From the NCBI RefSeq assembly GCF_044542075.1, contig NZ_JBITTU010000003.1, positions 124,001 through 188,000 of the forward strand: 64,000 nt of DNA, given 5' to 3'. The position numbers and the translations under genes are program-made. The notes below the pieces were generated by a model. It saw only the letters and a list, made by a program, of their open reading frames with translations. It was not told the DNA's origin and searched no databases. This document shows, in pieces, positions 16,793 to 27,472 of the stretch (its first letter is position 1; each line of letters opens with the position of its first letter). This DNA comes from Leeuwenhoekiella sp044542075 (GTDB lineage: Bacteria; Bacteroidota; Bacteroidia; Flavobacteriales; Flavobacteriaceae).

Positions 16793-19099
16793 ATGAGTAA
16801 AGAAAGTAAGCGAAGAGAAGCTTTAGTTTATCACGCAAAACCTACTCCGGGAAAAATTGCGGTAGTACCAACCAAGAAATATTCATCACAACGCGATCTG
16901 TCGTTAGCCTATTCTCCTGGTGTTGCAGAGCCCTGCTTGGAGATTCAAAAAGATATTGAAAATGCATATAAATACACCGCAAAAGGAAATTTAGTAGCGG
17001 TAATTTCTAACGGAACCGCAGTTTTGGGTCTAGGAGATATAGGGCCTGAGGCATCTAAGCCGGTTATGGAAGGTAAAGGATTACTCTTTAAAATATTTGC
17101 CGGCATTGATGTTTTTGACATTGAAGTAGGTACAAAAGATGTAGAAGAATTTATTGCAACGGTTAAAAATATCGCTCCAACATTTGGAGGGATTAATCTT
17201 GAAGATATTAAAGCTCCTGAAGCATTTGAGATTGAGCGCCGTTTAAAAGCAGAGTTAGATATACCGGTTATGCATGATGACCAGCATGGTACAGCTATTA
17301 TATCTGCCGCTGCTTTGCTAAATGCGGTAGAGCTTACCGGAAAGAAACTAGAAGATGTGCGCATCGTAATTAGCGGTGCAGGGGCAGCAGCTGTTTCATG
17401 TACTCGTTTATACAAAGCATTTGGGGCATCACCTAAGAATATTGTTATGTTAGATAGCAAGGGTGTTATACGTAGTGACCGGGATACCTTATCAGAAGAA
17501 AAGGCAGAATTTGCTTCAGATCGTAAAATAGACACCTTAGATGAGGCGATGGTTGATGCAGATGTTTTTATAGGCCTTTCTATAGCCGACATTGTTACGC
17601 CAGATATGCTTTTGTCTATGGCACCTAACCCTATTGTATTTGCAATGGCAAACCCTAATCCTGAGATAGATTATGAGTTGGCAACAAGTACGCGCAAAGA
17701 TATTATAATGGCAACTGGTCGCTCAGACCATCCTAATCAGGTAAATAATGTTCTTGGTTTTCCGTTTATTTTCAGAGGTGCATTAGATGTTCGTGCTACT
17801 AAGATTAACGAAGAGATGAAGATGGCAGCAGTGCAAGCACTTGCTGAGTTAGCAAAGGAGTCAGTTCCTGAGCAGGTAAATATCGCCTACGGGGAAACCC
17901 GTTTAAACTTTGGTACAGATTATATTATCCCAAAACCTTTTGATCCGCGATTAATTACTAAAGTTCCTCCTGCAGTGGCTAAGGCTGCTATGGAAAGTGG
18001 TGTGGCTCGTGAGCCTATCACAGATTGGCAAAAATATGAAGATGAATTATTAGATCGAATGGGGTCTGATAATAAGATAGTGCGTCTTATACTTAACCGT
18101 GCAAAAACAGATCCTAAGCGTGTGGTTTTTGCTGAAGCAGATCAACTCGATGTGATGAAAGCTGCTCAAATAATTTATGATGAGGGTATAGGCACTCCCG
18201 TATTGCTAGGAAATAGAGAGACCATTATTGAGCTTATGGAAGAGCTTGATTTTGAAGCAGACATTGAGATTATAGATCCTAAAACTCCAGAAGAAAAAGT
18301 AAACTTAAATAAATATGCTAATTTATATTGGCAGGGTCGCAAACGTAAAGGTGTAACCCTTTTTGATGCTCAAAAACTATTAAGACAGCGTAACTATTAT
18401 GCAGCGATGATGGTTAATGAAGGTGATGCAGATGCAATGATTACTGGTTATAGTAGTAGCTATCCTTCTGCAGTTAAGCCGGTTTTAGAAGTGATAGGAG
18501 CAGCAGCCAACGTTCAGAAAGTTGCTGCGGCAAACCTTATGAACACGAGCAGAGGTCCTTTGTTTTTAGCAGATACTTCTATAAATATTGAGCCTACTGC
18601 AAAAGAACTAGCTAAAATCGCTTTGATGACCGCGCGTACGGTAAGGTTATTTGGTATGGAGCCGGTTATTGCAATGATCTCGTACTCTAACTTTGGTTCT
18701 TCAAAAAATCCACAGGCAGATAAAGTTAGAGAAGCGGTGGCTTATTTGCATAAATATTATCCAGATTTAGCTGTTGATGGTGAGGTGCAGGCAGATTTTG
18801 CGTTGAATGCAGAGTTGCTAAAAAGTAAATTTCCATTTTCTAAATTAGCAGGTAGAAAAGTTAATACATTGGTTTTCTCAAACATAGACTCTGCAAATAT
18901 CATGTACAAAATGATTAAAGAACTTAATAATGCAGATAACATAGGGCCTATAATGATGGGAATGAACAAGCCTGTTCACGTACTTCAGTTAGGAGCTAGT
19001 GTAGACGAGATTGTTAATATGGCAGCGGTTGCAGTTATAGATGCTCAACAAAAGGGTAAAAAATTACAAGAGGAACTTTTAGGCGATTCTAAAGTCTAA
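16793..19099 (+). CDS. maeB: NADP-dependent malic enzyme (MaeB type, fused phosphotransacetylase-like domain)
   Basis: Cytosolic malic enzyme (768 aa) that decarboxylates malate to pyruvate and yields NADPH. The N-terminal catalytic half (about 1-430) has the malic-enzyme signatures SLAYSPGVAEPC, MEGKGLLFK, DIKAPEAFEIE and the dinucleotide-binding RIVISGAGAAAVS. The C-terminal half (about 430-768) is a phosphotransacetylase-like domain (FAEADQLDVMKAAQ, MITGYSSSYPSAVKPVL), thought in this family to be regulatory rather than catalytic. Length is usual for MaeB. It has its own promoter-like element and its own terminator, so it is probably a single-gene unit. Confidence 0.95.
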   Translation: MSKESKRREALVYHAKPTPGKIAVVPTKKYSSQRDLSLAYSPGVAEPCLEIQKDIENAYKYTAKGNLVAVISNGTAVLGLGDIGPEASKPVMEGKGLLFKIFAGIDVFDIEVGTKDVEEFIATVKNIAPTFGGINLEDIKAPEAFEIERRLKAELDIPVMHDDQHGTAIISAAALLNAVELTGKKLEDVRIVISGAGAAAVSCTRLYKAFGASPKNIVMLDSKGVIRSDRDTLSEEKAEFASDRKIDTLDEAMVDADVFIGLSIADIVTPDMLLSMAPNPIVFAMANPNPEIDYELATSTRKDIIMATGRSDHPNQVNNVLGFPFIFRGALDVRATKINEEMKMAAVQALAELAKESVPEQVNIAYGETRLNFGTDYIIPKPFDPRLITKVPPAVAKAAMESGVAREPITDWQKYEDELLDRMGSDNKIVRLILNRAKTDPKRVVFAEADQLDVMKAAQIIYDEGIGTPVLLGNRETIIELMEELDFEADIEIIDPKTPEEKVNLNKYANLYWQGRKRKGVTLFDAQKLLRQRNYYAAMMVNEGDADAMITGYSSSYPSAVKPVLEVIGAAANVQKVAAANLMNTSRGPLFLADTSINIEPTAKELAKIALMTARTVRLFGMEPVIAMISYSNFGSSKNPQADKVREAVAYLHKYYPDLAVDGEVQADFALNAELLKSKFPFSKLAGRKVNTLVFSNIDSANIMYKMIKELNNADNIGPIMMGMNKPVHVLQLGASVDEIVNMAAVAVIDAQQKGKKLQEELLGDSKV

Positions 19100-19112
19100 T
19101 ACCTCATCTAAC

Positions 19113-19164
19113 AGGCTTCAATTGTGCTAATTAATTTTAGTACATTTGAAGCCTTAACTTTTTT
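19113..19164 (+). terminator. Terminator of maeB
   Basis: The arms AGGCTTCAA (19113-19121) and TTGAAGCCT (19146-19154) are perfect, and the loop folds further (GTGCTAA against TTAGTAC). A T-run follows at 19159-19164. It ends only 6 nt before the ruvA start, so ruvA may be partly read through from maeB or use a promoter within this stretch. Confidence 0.75.
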
Positions 19165-19170
19165 AGCTGG

Positions 19171-19752
19171 ATGATTACTTTTTTGAAAGGCAAGTTGGTC
19201 GAAAAAAACCATACCGATGTCGTTATAGATTGTCAGGGTGTTGGGTATTTTGTAAATATTTCACTACATACCTTTTCACTTTTGCCAGAAGGAGAGAGTA
19301 TTATGCTCTACACATATCTTCATATAAAAGAAGATGCTCATACACTCTATGGTTTTTCTCAAAAATCAGAAAGGGAGATATTTAAATTATTAATCTCAGT
19401 GAGCGGCGTGGGTACAAGTATTGCGCGTACGATGTTGTCATCATTAGATCCTACGCAGGTAAAGCAAGCAATTGCAACGGGAGATGTAAGAACAATACAG
19501 GGTGTAAAAGGAATAGGAGCTAAAACAGCTCAGCGTGTAATTCTTGATTTAAAAGATAAAATTCTCAAAGTTTACGATGTTGATGAAATTTCAGCGGGAA
19601 CAGGCAATACCAATAAGGATGAAGCGTTATCAGCTTTAGAGACTCTTGGCTTTGTACGTAAACAAGCTGAAAAAGTTTGCGATGTAATCGTACGTGAAAA
19701 TCCTGATGCTACTGTTGAAACTATTATAAAATTGGCCCTTAAAAAACTCTAA
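19171..19752 (+). CDS. ruvA: Holliday junction DNA-binding protein RuvA
   Basis: RuvA (193 aa) tetramerises on Holliday junctions and loads RuvB. The N-terminal OB-fold begins MITFLKGKLVEK, and the middle has two helix-hairpin-helix motifs (LISVSGVGTSIA and IQGVKGIGAKTAQRV). A C-terminal domain that contacts RuvB (DEALSALETLGF) ends the protein. Length is normal. It lies 6 nt before the sprA start, an arrangement (ruvA next to sprA) I recognise as common in Flavobacteriaceae. Confidence 0.95.
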   Translation: MITFLKGKLVEKNHTDVVIDCQGVGYFVNISLHTFSLLPEGESIMLYTYLHIKEDAHTLYGFSQKSEREIFKLLISVSGVGTSIARTMLSSLDPTQVKQAIATGDVRTIQGVKGIGAKTAQRVILDLKDKILKVYDVDEISAGTGNTNKDEALSALETLGFVRKQAEKVCDVIVRENPDATVETIIKLALKKL

Positions 19753-19758
19753 TAGACT

Positions 19759-22700
19759 TTGGTTACAAAACTACGCTGGTTTTCTTTAAAAATGCTATTA
19801 GTTTCAGGCACTTTTTTGTGCTCGATGTCTTTGTTTGCCCAGGAAGAAGAAGTTAAAGATTCTACAAAAACAGGTTTTTCTCTTGGTAAGCTTAGCCTTA
19901 AGAATCCTAATTCTATAATTTCAAAATACACCTACGACCCGCTTACAGATAAATATATTTATACAGAGAGTGTAGGCGAATACAACATTAATTATCCGCG
20001 TATTTTGACTCCAAAAGAGTTTAAAGATCTCGTTCAGAAAGAACAAATGCGCAACTATTTTCAGCAGAAAATTGCCGCTGTAGATGGTAAAACTGAAGAA
20101 GGTATAGAGGATCAAAAAAGTTTACTTCCTAATTTTTATGTAAACTCAGGTTTGTTTGAATCTATTTTTGGAGGAAACAGTATCGAGTTTATACCTACCG
20201 GTAGTGTTGAGATGGACATTGGTGGGCTGTTTACAAAGCAGGATAATCCAAGTTTTTCGCCTAGAAACCGAACAAATTTTAGTTTTGATTTTGATCAGCG
20301 TATCAGTTTAAGCCTGCTAGGGAAAGTAGGAACGCGGCTTCAGGTAAATGCAGTTTATGATACCGAAGCAAGTTTCAGTTTTCAAAATCAGATAAAGTTA
20401 GAGTACACGCCTAACGAAGACGATATTATACAAAAGATTGAAGTAGGTAATGTAAGTATGCCCCTTAATAGTGCATTAATACAAGGTTCTCAGAGCCTTT
20501 TTGGGGTTAAAACGCAGCTTCAATTTGGAAAAACAACAATTACCGGAGTTTTTTCAGAACAACAAAGTCAAACCCAACAGGTGTTGGCACAGGGCGATGG
20601 CACCATACAGAATTTTGAAATACAAGCTTTAGAATATGATGAAAACAGGCATTATTTCTTAGCTCAATACTTTAGAGATAACTATAATAGAGCACTGGCT
20701 AACTACCCGTTTATAAATTCTAATGTTCAAATTACACGGGTTGAAGTTTGGGTTACAAACCGTACACAGCGTTTTGAAAATACCCGTAATATTGTTGCGA
20801 TACAAGATATAGGAGAATCTACTCCCACACAGATAGGATTGCCCAATATACCTACGGGTTTTATTAATCTGCCGGCAGGGAGTTTTCCTAGAAACTCAAG
20901 TAACGATTTTAACCCTTTTGGTCTTTCTGGCAATGGGCAGACTGTTTTAACGCCTGCGATTAGAGATGCTTCAACTGTAGGTCAGGGTTTTGGCGGGGTT
21001 CAGGTTTCAGATGGTTCTGACTATGCATCTTTAGAAAATGCACGCCAACTTACACCATCAGAATATACATTAAATACGCAGCTGGGCTATATATCGCTTA
21101 ATCAACGTTTGAGTAATGATGAGGTTTTAGCAATTGCTTTTCAATATACAGTAAACGGGCAGGTATATCAAGTTGGAGAATTTGCTAATGATGGTGTTGA
21201 CGCTACAAGTGGTGCATATCCTGATACAGACGGCGATGGTATTCCAGATCTTGTTGATGTAGATGTAGATGGAGATGGGGTTAATGAGAACGGGCAGGAT
21301 GTTGACGGAGATCAAATTGCCGATGGAGCTGACGCCAATGTTAATGGGCAAATACGTGGTGCAGATATAAATAATGATGGGATTTTAGATAGTTTAATTA
21401 CCCCGGGGCAGGGAGGAACATCTCAAGCCTTGATCGTAAAACTGCTTAAAAGTAATATTACAGATGTTAATGAGCCCATTTGGGATTTGATGATGAAAAA
21501 CATCTACGGCCTTGGAGTGGGGCAGTTGCAACCAGATGGCTTTAGAATGAATATTGTTTACACATCACCATCACCTATAAATTATATTACTGCAGCAGAT
21601 GGTGGTCCTGCGCTTCCTGAAGATGTGCAAAATACACCTTTACTTAATGTATTTAATTTAGATAATCTAACCAACTTTGGTGATCCTCAAAATGGGGGTG
21701 ACGGTTTTTTTGATTTTGTAAATGGTTTAACTGTTAATCAAAGTAATGGTAGCATCATTTTTACCTCGGTAGAGCCTTTTGGAGAATATTTATTTAATAA
21801 GCTGCGCAACGCCGGCACAGAGAATTATGATAACGCAGATAGTTATAATGCTAACCAGCGTAAATACGTGTATAACTCGCTTTATAATTCTACTAAAACA
21901 ATAGCACAGGATAACGCAGATAAAAACCTTTTTCAATTACAGGGTACTTTTAAATCAACTCAGGAAGAAGGTATTCCAATAGGAGGTTTCAATGTTCCGC
22001 AGGGTTCTGTGACAGTAACAGCCGGCGGTAGAGTTTTACAGGAAGGTTTAGACTACTCAGTAGATTATCAACGCGGCAGAGTAATAATTCTTGATCAGGC
22101 GCTTAAAGGTTCAGGAATTCCTATACAGGTCTCTACAGAAAATAACACATTATTTGGGCAGCAGACTAAACGCTTCACGGGCCTTAATGTAGAGCATCAG
22201 TTTAACGAGAACTTTATGGTGGGTGGTACGTTAATCAATCTTAATGAGCGCCCACTTACTCAGAAAGCGACCTATAGCTTTGAGCCTATAAATAATACCA
22301 TTTTAGGTTTTAACGCTAATTTTTCGACTGAAGTTCCTTTTCTAACACGTCTAGTTAATAAACTTCCTAATATAGATACAGATGTTCCTTCTAATGTTTC
22401 TTTTAGAGGAGAAGTAGCTTATTTAATGCCTGGTCAGCCTAAAGCTACAGAATTTGGAGGGCAGGCTGCCTCCTATATAGATGATTTTGAGGGAGCACAA
22501 ACCTCACTAGATATTAGCTCTCCGTTACAATGGAGTCTGGCATCGGCACCGGTTGATTTTGGGGGTGAGTTTGCTAATGGTGATTTAAGAACCGGTTATC
22601 GCAGAGCAAAATTTGCGTGGTACAGTATAGATCCTATTTTTTATACAAACCAGCGCCCAGATGGTATTACAGATGCAGATGTTTCTACTTATGCAACGCG

Positions 22701-25700
22701 TAGAGTTTTTAGAGATGAGATTTTTCCTGAACAAGACATTGTAGCGGGTACAACACAAGCGCTGTTTACGTTAGATATGGCTTATTATCCAGAAGAGCGC
22801 GGGCCTTATAACTATAGTCTGGATGCACAAGATGGAATTCTTGAAAACCCCGAACAAAATTTTGGAGGCATAATGAGACAGTTTGCTTCAACAGACTTTG
22901 AACAGGCAAACGTAGAGTTTATTGAATTCTGGCTAATGGATCCGTTTATTTATGCTGAAAACGCAACAAATACCGGAGGAAGACTTACGTTAAATCTCGG
23001 AAATATTTCAGAAGATATATTAAAAGATGGGCGTAAGCAGTATGAGAACGGATTGCCTCAGGATGGTGGTGTGACTAATACAACACCTACCGTATGGGGG
23101 AAAGTACCTACTAATCAAGCTTTGATTTATGCTTTTGATACTGAAGGTGCTCAGCGTACAAATCAAGATGTAGGTTATGACGGTTTGAATGATGATCAGG
23201 AAGCTTCAAATTTTCCAGCCTTTGCTGGTTTAGAAGATCCTGCCGGAGATAATTATCAATATTTTGTTGCTGCTCAGGGTTCGGTTTTAGATCGCTATAA
23301 ACAGTATAACGGTCAGGAAGGAAACTCACCTGTAGATGTTACTCAAACTAATAGAGGTTCTACAACCATACCCGATACCGAAGATATCAACCGTGATTTT
23401 ACAATGAACACGGTTGATAGTTATTATGAGTATCAACTAGATATTACACGTGCTACTCTTAATGTTGAGAACGAGTTTATAGTAGATCAACGTGATATTG
23501 AGGTGACCCTGCAAAATGGGAATACGTTACCGGTAACATGGTATCAGTTTAAGGTGCCTATAAGTGCTTCAACTAATAAGCAGGGAGGAATAAATGACTT
23601 CAGATCTATTCGTTTTATGCGAATGTTTATGAGTGGTTGGCAGCAGCCCACAGTTTTACGTTTAGGTTCGCTAGATTTAGTACGTGGTGATTACCGCAGG
23701 TATTTATACACATTAGATCCTGATGAGTCAGACCCTGCAACAGAAAATACTCGGTTTGAGGTGACTTCAGTAAATATTGAAGAAAATAACGACCGTAATC
23801 CTATTCCATATGTATTGCCACCGGGAGTTTTTAGAGAAGAGCTTATAAATAATAATAACAACATTCGCCAGAATGAGCAATCGTTATCTCTTGAAGTCTG
23901 TGATTTAGAAACTCAGGATAGCCGTGCGGTATATAAGAATTTTAGATTAGATATGCGTCAGTATGAAAATCTGGAAATGTTTATACACTTAGAGTCTTTA
24001 TTAAATGAAACTGCGGTTCAGGACAATGAAGTAGTTGCCATAGTGCGTATGGGAACAGATTTGACTCAAAATTTCTACCAGATTGAGTTGCCGTTGAGCG
24101 TTACAGCTTTTGGTACAACCAGCCCTGAATTAATTTGGCCTGAAGCTAACCGTTTAAAGCTATCATTAGATGTTTTACAACGCGTTAAAGCCCTGTTTTT
24201 TGGGGGTGAATTTAATACGCTTGTTGATGAAATCACCTATTTTGATGATGAGGCAAATCTTATTGCTGATCCTGCAGGAACGCCTTATGAAACCGGAAGA
24301 GTTAGAGTAGGTATAAAAGGTAATCCTAGTTTTGGAGATGTGAGACTTTTAATGCTAGGTGTTAAAAACGGAAATGACGAAGGCCAAAATACGGTATGTG
24401 CAGAAGCCTGGTTTAATGAATTGCGTTTGTCAGGATTACAAAATCAAGGCGGTTGGGCTGGTGTAGTGAATCTAGATGCTAACCTTGCAGATTTTGCTAC
24501 CGTGTCTGGTACCGCGAGACAATCTACAGTAGGTTTTGGTAATATAGATGCAGGTCCTAATCAACGTAGCCGTGAAGATGTGAAGTCATATGATGTGGTT
24601 ACTAATGTTAACCTGGGTCAGCTACTTCCTAAAAATTGGGGCATTAAACTTCCTTTTAATTATGCGAGCGGAGGTGAAACAATTACACCGCAATATGATC
24701 CGCTATTTACAGATATTAAATTAGATCAACGCATTGCTTCTGCCGCTAGTGAAGCAGAACGCGACCGAATTAAAGAAATCGCCATTGAGCGTACAAAGCG
24801 ACAAAGCATAAATTTTATAGGCGTTAGAAAAGAGCGTACGGGAGATAAAAAACCAATGCCTTGGGATATAGAGAATTTTACATTAGCCTACAGTCACAAT
24901 CAGGAAGACCATAAAGATTTTGAGATTGAAGAGGCTGTTAGTAAAAATGTAAGAGCAGGAGCAACCTATGGTTTTGCTTTTAAGCCAAAAGCATACGAGC
25001 CATTTAAGAAGAACGATTCTTTATTTGTAAGTAAGTATTGGAAACTTCTTAAAGATTTTAATATTAACTATTTACCGGCGAGTGTAAATGTTACTTCAAA
25101 TATTACACGCCAATACAGCCAGCAGCGTTTTAGAGATCTTTTAGCTACGGAAGGCTCGCTTCCTATTCCAGAATATTTACAGCGTAATTACCAGTTTGAC
25201 CGAAATTTTGCAATTAATTATCCTATTACAAAATCCTTTAGAGTAAATCTGGAGCAGTATCAAAATCGAATTGTTCGTAATTATTTGAATCCGGACAACA
25301 CGTTAGATCCTAATGCAGGTGGGGTGTATACAAGCTTTTTTGATGTGGGAACACCAGACAGGCACAATCAGACTATGCAGATTAATTATGACTTGCCATT
25401 AGATAAGCTTCCGTATTTAGACTTTGTGAAGTCTACGTATTCTTATAGTACAGATTTTCAATGGACAAGAGGTTCATACCAGCTTCAGTCATTAGAAGGA
25501 ATACCAGATTTAGGAAATTCGGTTCAAAATGCAAATACGCATTCATTGCAGACTTCATTAGATATGAAATCATTGTATGACGCTCTGGGGTTAGTTAAAA
25601 AGCAAACAGGCGCAACTACTCGATCTGCAAGAAGTCAGGCTGTGCCTACTTTAGGAAATCCCAAGGCTGCTCCTGGTAAGCCTGAAGATGACGGATTAAG

Positions 25701-27078
25701 TGCTGGTGATAAAGCTAAAAACTCGCTTGTTAATTTGGCTACAGGTATAAAGCGTATTCAAGTTAATTATGAGCAAAACAATGGTACGTTCTTACCGGGT
25801 TATCTTCCTGGAGTCGGTTTTTTAGGAACCGTAAGACCATCTACAGGATTTGTATTTGGTAGTCAGGCAGAGATACGCGACTATGCAGCCAGACAAGGTT
25901 GGTTAACACTTTATCAGGAATATAATGAGCAATATAGTGAAGTTGAAAGTCGAAAGTTAGATATACAGGCACAAACTAGTTTTTTAGAAGATCTTACTAT
26001 AGATGTGAATATGAATCGTATCTATCAAGAAACTTATAATGAAAATTATAGAGTAGACCCAACAAGTCTTGATTACACAAGTCTTACCGGGAATACGCTG
26101 GGTAACTATAGTATTTCTACTTTAATGATAGGAACTGCATTCAACTCAAGTTCACTAGAATCATCAGCTAACTTTAACCAGTTTAGAACTAATAGATTAG
26201 TGATTGCAGAGCGACTTGCTGAAGAGTTCTATGGTAATGATCAATATCCCAGAGATGCAAGCGGTTACCCGGTAGGTTTTAGTAGAACTAGCCAAGCAGT
26301 ATTGTTACCTGCGTTTTTATCTGCATACACCCCGGGAACTGCAGAGAATGTTTCCTTGGGTGCATTTAGAAGCTTTCCATTACCAAACTGGAATCTAAAA
26401 TATACCGGTTTGATGAAGATAGACTGGTTTAAAAAACGATTTAAGCGATTTTCAGTGAATCACGGTTATCAGGCAGGTTATACTATAAATCAGTTTAGAA
26501 CAAACTTAAACTACGACAGAGGATTAAACAATGATGCTTCAGACGCACAGGTGAACCAGGCAGGAGATTTTCTAAACCCGGTCTTATATTCCAATATCAA
26601 CCTTACTGAATTGTTTTCGCCACTTATACGGCTTGATTTTGAGATGAAAAATTCAGTAAAAATCCTAGCAGAATTGCGCAAAGACCGCACGCTATCATTA
26701 AGTTTTGATAATAATTTACTTACAGAAATTCACGGAAACGAATATATAATAGGTTTAGGATATCGCTTAAAAGATATTAGATTTGCCACACGAGTGGGAG
26801 GTAAGCGTACAATTTTAAAAAGTGATTTAAATTTTAAGGCAGATTTATCACTTAGACAAAATGAGACCGTAGTGCGCTATTTAGATGTAGAAAATAGTCA
26901 GATTACCGCAGGACAGGACATTTATGGTCTTACCTTTACAGCAGATTATGCATTGAGTAAAAATCTAACTGCGATTTTTTATTACGATCACTCATTTGCG
27001 ACTTATGCAATATCAACTGCATATCCGCAAACAACAATACGTTCAGGTTTAACATTGAGATATAATTTCGGAAATTAA
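19759..27078 (+). CDS. sprA: T9SS outer-membrane translocon / gliding motility protein SprA (Sov)
   Basis: Giant outer-membrane protein (2439 aa) that forms the protein-conducting barrel of the type IX secretion system and is needed for gliding. The TTG start at 19759 gives a basic n-region, a hydrophobic core and SLFAQ cleavage, a normal signal peptide; ATG 19792 would remove the basic part. Family features seen are the N-terminal PNSIISKYTYDPLTDKY region, repeated FGxKTQLQFGKTTITGVFSEQ segments, an SDG-type middle and a long barrel ending in TIRSGLTLRYNFGN with a terminal aromatic-rich strand. Residues about 488-545 form an Asp-rich run (DTDGDGIPD, DVDGDGVNENG) like thrombospondin type 3 calcium repeats. 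It is flanked by ruvA and gcvH. Confidence 0.96.
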   Translation: MVTKLRWFSLKMLLVSGTFLCSMSLFAQEEEVKDSTKTGFSLGKLSLKNPNSIISKYTYDPLTDKYIYTESVGEYNINYPRILTPKEFKDLVQKEQMRNYFQQKIAAVDGKTEEGIEDQKSLLPNFYVNSGLFESIFGGNSIEFIPTGSVEMDIGGLFTKQDNPSFSPRNRTNFSFDFDQRISLSLLGKVGTRLQVNAVYDTEASFSFQNQIKLEYTPNEDDIIQKIEVGNVSMPLNSALIQGSQSLFGVKTQLQFGKTTITGVFSEQQSQTQQVLAQGDGTIQNFEIQALEYDENRHYFLAQYFRDNYNRALANYPFINSNVQITRVEVWVTNRTQRFENTRNIVAIQDIGESTPTQIGLPNIPTGFINLPAGSFPRNSSNDFNPFGLSGNGQTVLTPAIRDASTVGQGFGGVQVSDGSDYASLENARQLTPSEYTLNTQLGYISLNQRLSNDEVLAIAFQYTVNGQVYQVGEFANDGVDATSGAYPDTDGDGIPDLVDVDVDGDGVNENGQDVDGDQIADGADANVNGQIRGADINNDGILDSLITPGQGGTSQALIVKLLKSNITDVNEPIWDLMMKNIYGLGVGQLQPDGFRMNIVYTSPSPINYITAADGGPALPEDVQNTPLLNVFNLDNLTNFGDPQNGGDGFFDFVNGLTVNQSNGSIIFTSVEPFGEYLFNKLRNAGTENYDNADSYNANQRKYVYNSLYNSTKTIAQDNADKNLFQLQGTFKSTQEEGIPIGGFNVPQGSVTVTAGGRVLQEGLDYSVDYQRGRVIILDQALKGSGIPIQVSTENNTLFGQQTKRFTGLNVEHQFNENFMVGGTLINLNERPLTQKATYSFEPINNTILGFNANFSTEVPFLTRLVNKLPNIDTDVPSNVSFRGEVAYLMPGQPKATEFGGQAASYIDDFEGAQTSLDISSPLQWSLASAPVDFGGEFANGDLRTGYRRAKFAWYSIDPIFYTNQRPDGITDADVSTYATRRVFRDEIFPEQDIVAGTTQALFTLDMAYYPEERGPYNYSLDAQDGILENPEQNFGGIMRQFASTDFEQANVEFIEFWLMDPFIYAENATNTGGRLTLNLGNISEDILKDGRKQYENGLPQDGGVTNTTPTVWGKVPTNQALIYAFDTEGAQRTNQDVGYDGLNDDQEASNFPAFAGLEDPAGDNYQYFVAAQGSVLDRYKQYNGQEGNSPVDVTQTNRGSTTIPDTEDINRDFTMNTVDSYYEYQLDITRATLNVENEFIVDQRDIEVTLQNGNTLPVTWYQFKVPISASTNKQGGINDFRSIRFMRMFMSGWQQPTVLRLGSLDLVRGDYRRYLYTLDPDESDPATENTRFEVTSVNIEENNDRNPIPYVLPPGVFREELINNNNNIRQNEQSLSLEVCDLETQDSRAVYKNFRLDMRQYENLEMFIHLESLLNETAVQDNEVVAIVRMGTDLTQNFYQIELPLSVTAFGTTSPELIWPEANRLKLSLDVLQRVKALFFGGEFNTLVDEITYFDDEANLIADPAGTPYETGRVRVGIKGNPSFGDVRLLMLGVKNGNDEGQNTVCAEAWFNELRLSGLQNQGGWAGVVNLDANLADFATVSGTARQSTVGFGNIDAGPNQRSREDVKSYDVVTNVNLGQLLPKNWGIKLPFNYASGGETITPQYDPLFTDIKLDQRIASAASEAERDRIKEIAIERTKRQSINFIGVRKERTGDKKPMPWDIENFTLAYSHNQEDHKDFEIEEAVSKNVRAGATYGFAFKPKAYEPFKKNDSLFVSKYWKLLKDFNINYLPASVNVTSNITRQYSQQRFRDLLATEGSLPIPEYLQRNYQFDRNFAINYPITKSFRVNLEQYQNRIVRNYLNPDNTLDPNAGGVYTSFFDVGTPDRHNQTMQINYDLPLDKLPYLDFVKSTYSYSTDFQWTRGSYQLQSLEGIPDLGNSVQNANTHSLQTSLDMKSLYDALGLVKKQTGATTRSARSQAVPTLGNPKAAPGKPEDDGLSAGDKAKNSLVNLATGIKRIQVNYEQNNGTFLPGYLPGVGFLGTVRPSTGFVFGSQAEIRDYAARQGWLTLYQEYNEQYSEVESRKLDIQAQTSFLEDLTIDVNMNRIYQETYNENYRVDPTSLDYTSLTGNTLGNYSISTLMIGTAFNSSSLESSANFNQFRTNRLVIAERLAEEFYGNDQYPRDASGYPVGFSRTSQAVLLPAFLSAYTPGTAENVSLGAFRSFPLPNWNLKYTGLMKIDWFKKRFKRFSVNHGYQAGYTINQFRTNLNYDRGLNNDASDAQVNQAGDFLNPVLYSNINLTELFSPLIRLDFEMKNSVKILAELRKDRTLSLSFDNNLLTEIHGNEYIIGLGYRLKDIRFATRVGGKRTILKSDLNFKADLSLRQNETVVRYLDVENSQITAGQDIYGLTFTADYALSKNLTAIFYYDHSFATYAISTAYPQTTIRSGLTLRYNFGN

Positions 27079-27091
27079 TTAAATATAAGTT

Positions 27092-27472
27092 ATGAGTTTA
27101 CCATCAGATTTAAAATATACAAAAGATCACGAGTGGGTACGCATCGAAGGTGATATTGCAACCGTAGGCATTACAGATTTTGCTCAGGGAGAGCTGGGTG
27201 ATGTCGTTTATGTTGAAGTAGAGACCGAAGGGGAGACACTTGATCGCGAAGAAGTTTTTGGTACTGTAGAAGCTGTTAAAACAGTTTCAGATTTATTCTT
27301 GCCATTAACCGGTGAGATTGTTGAATTTAATACTGCATTAGAATCTGAGCCTGAAGCAGTAAATGAAGATCCTTACGGAAAAGGGTGGATGATAAAAATA
27401 AAATTTACAGATTCTAGTGAGTTAGATTCTCTCTTAGAAGCAGGTGCTTATCAAGAATTAATAGGTGCGTAA
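27092..27472 (+). CDS. gcvH: Glycine cleavage system H protein
   Basis: Lipoyl carrier protein (126 aa) that shuttles the aminomethyl group between P, T and L proteins. The lipoylation site is Lys63 in GTVEAVKTVSD, with the usual DHEWVR near the start and KGWMIKI near the end. It lies 13 nt after sprA and overlaps the next gene by 8 nt. The other glycine cleavage genes are not here; its place beside the sprA gene is conserved in relatives but has no obvious functional link. Confidence 0.96.
   Translation: MSLPSDLKYTKDHEWVRIEGDIATVGITDFAQGELGDVVYVEVETEGETLDREEVFGTVEAVKTVSDLFLPLTGEIVEFNTALESEPEAVNEDPYGKGWMIKIKFTDSSELDSLLEAGAYQELIGA

Noticed and set aside
16945..17592. 215-residue open frame on the - strand
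   Set aside because: It is fully antisense to maeB, has a biased Ser/Ile-rich composition and no family resemblance; a shadow frame.
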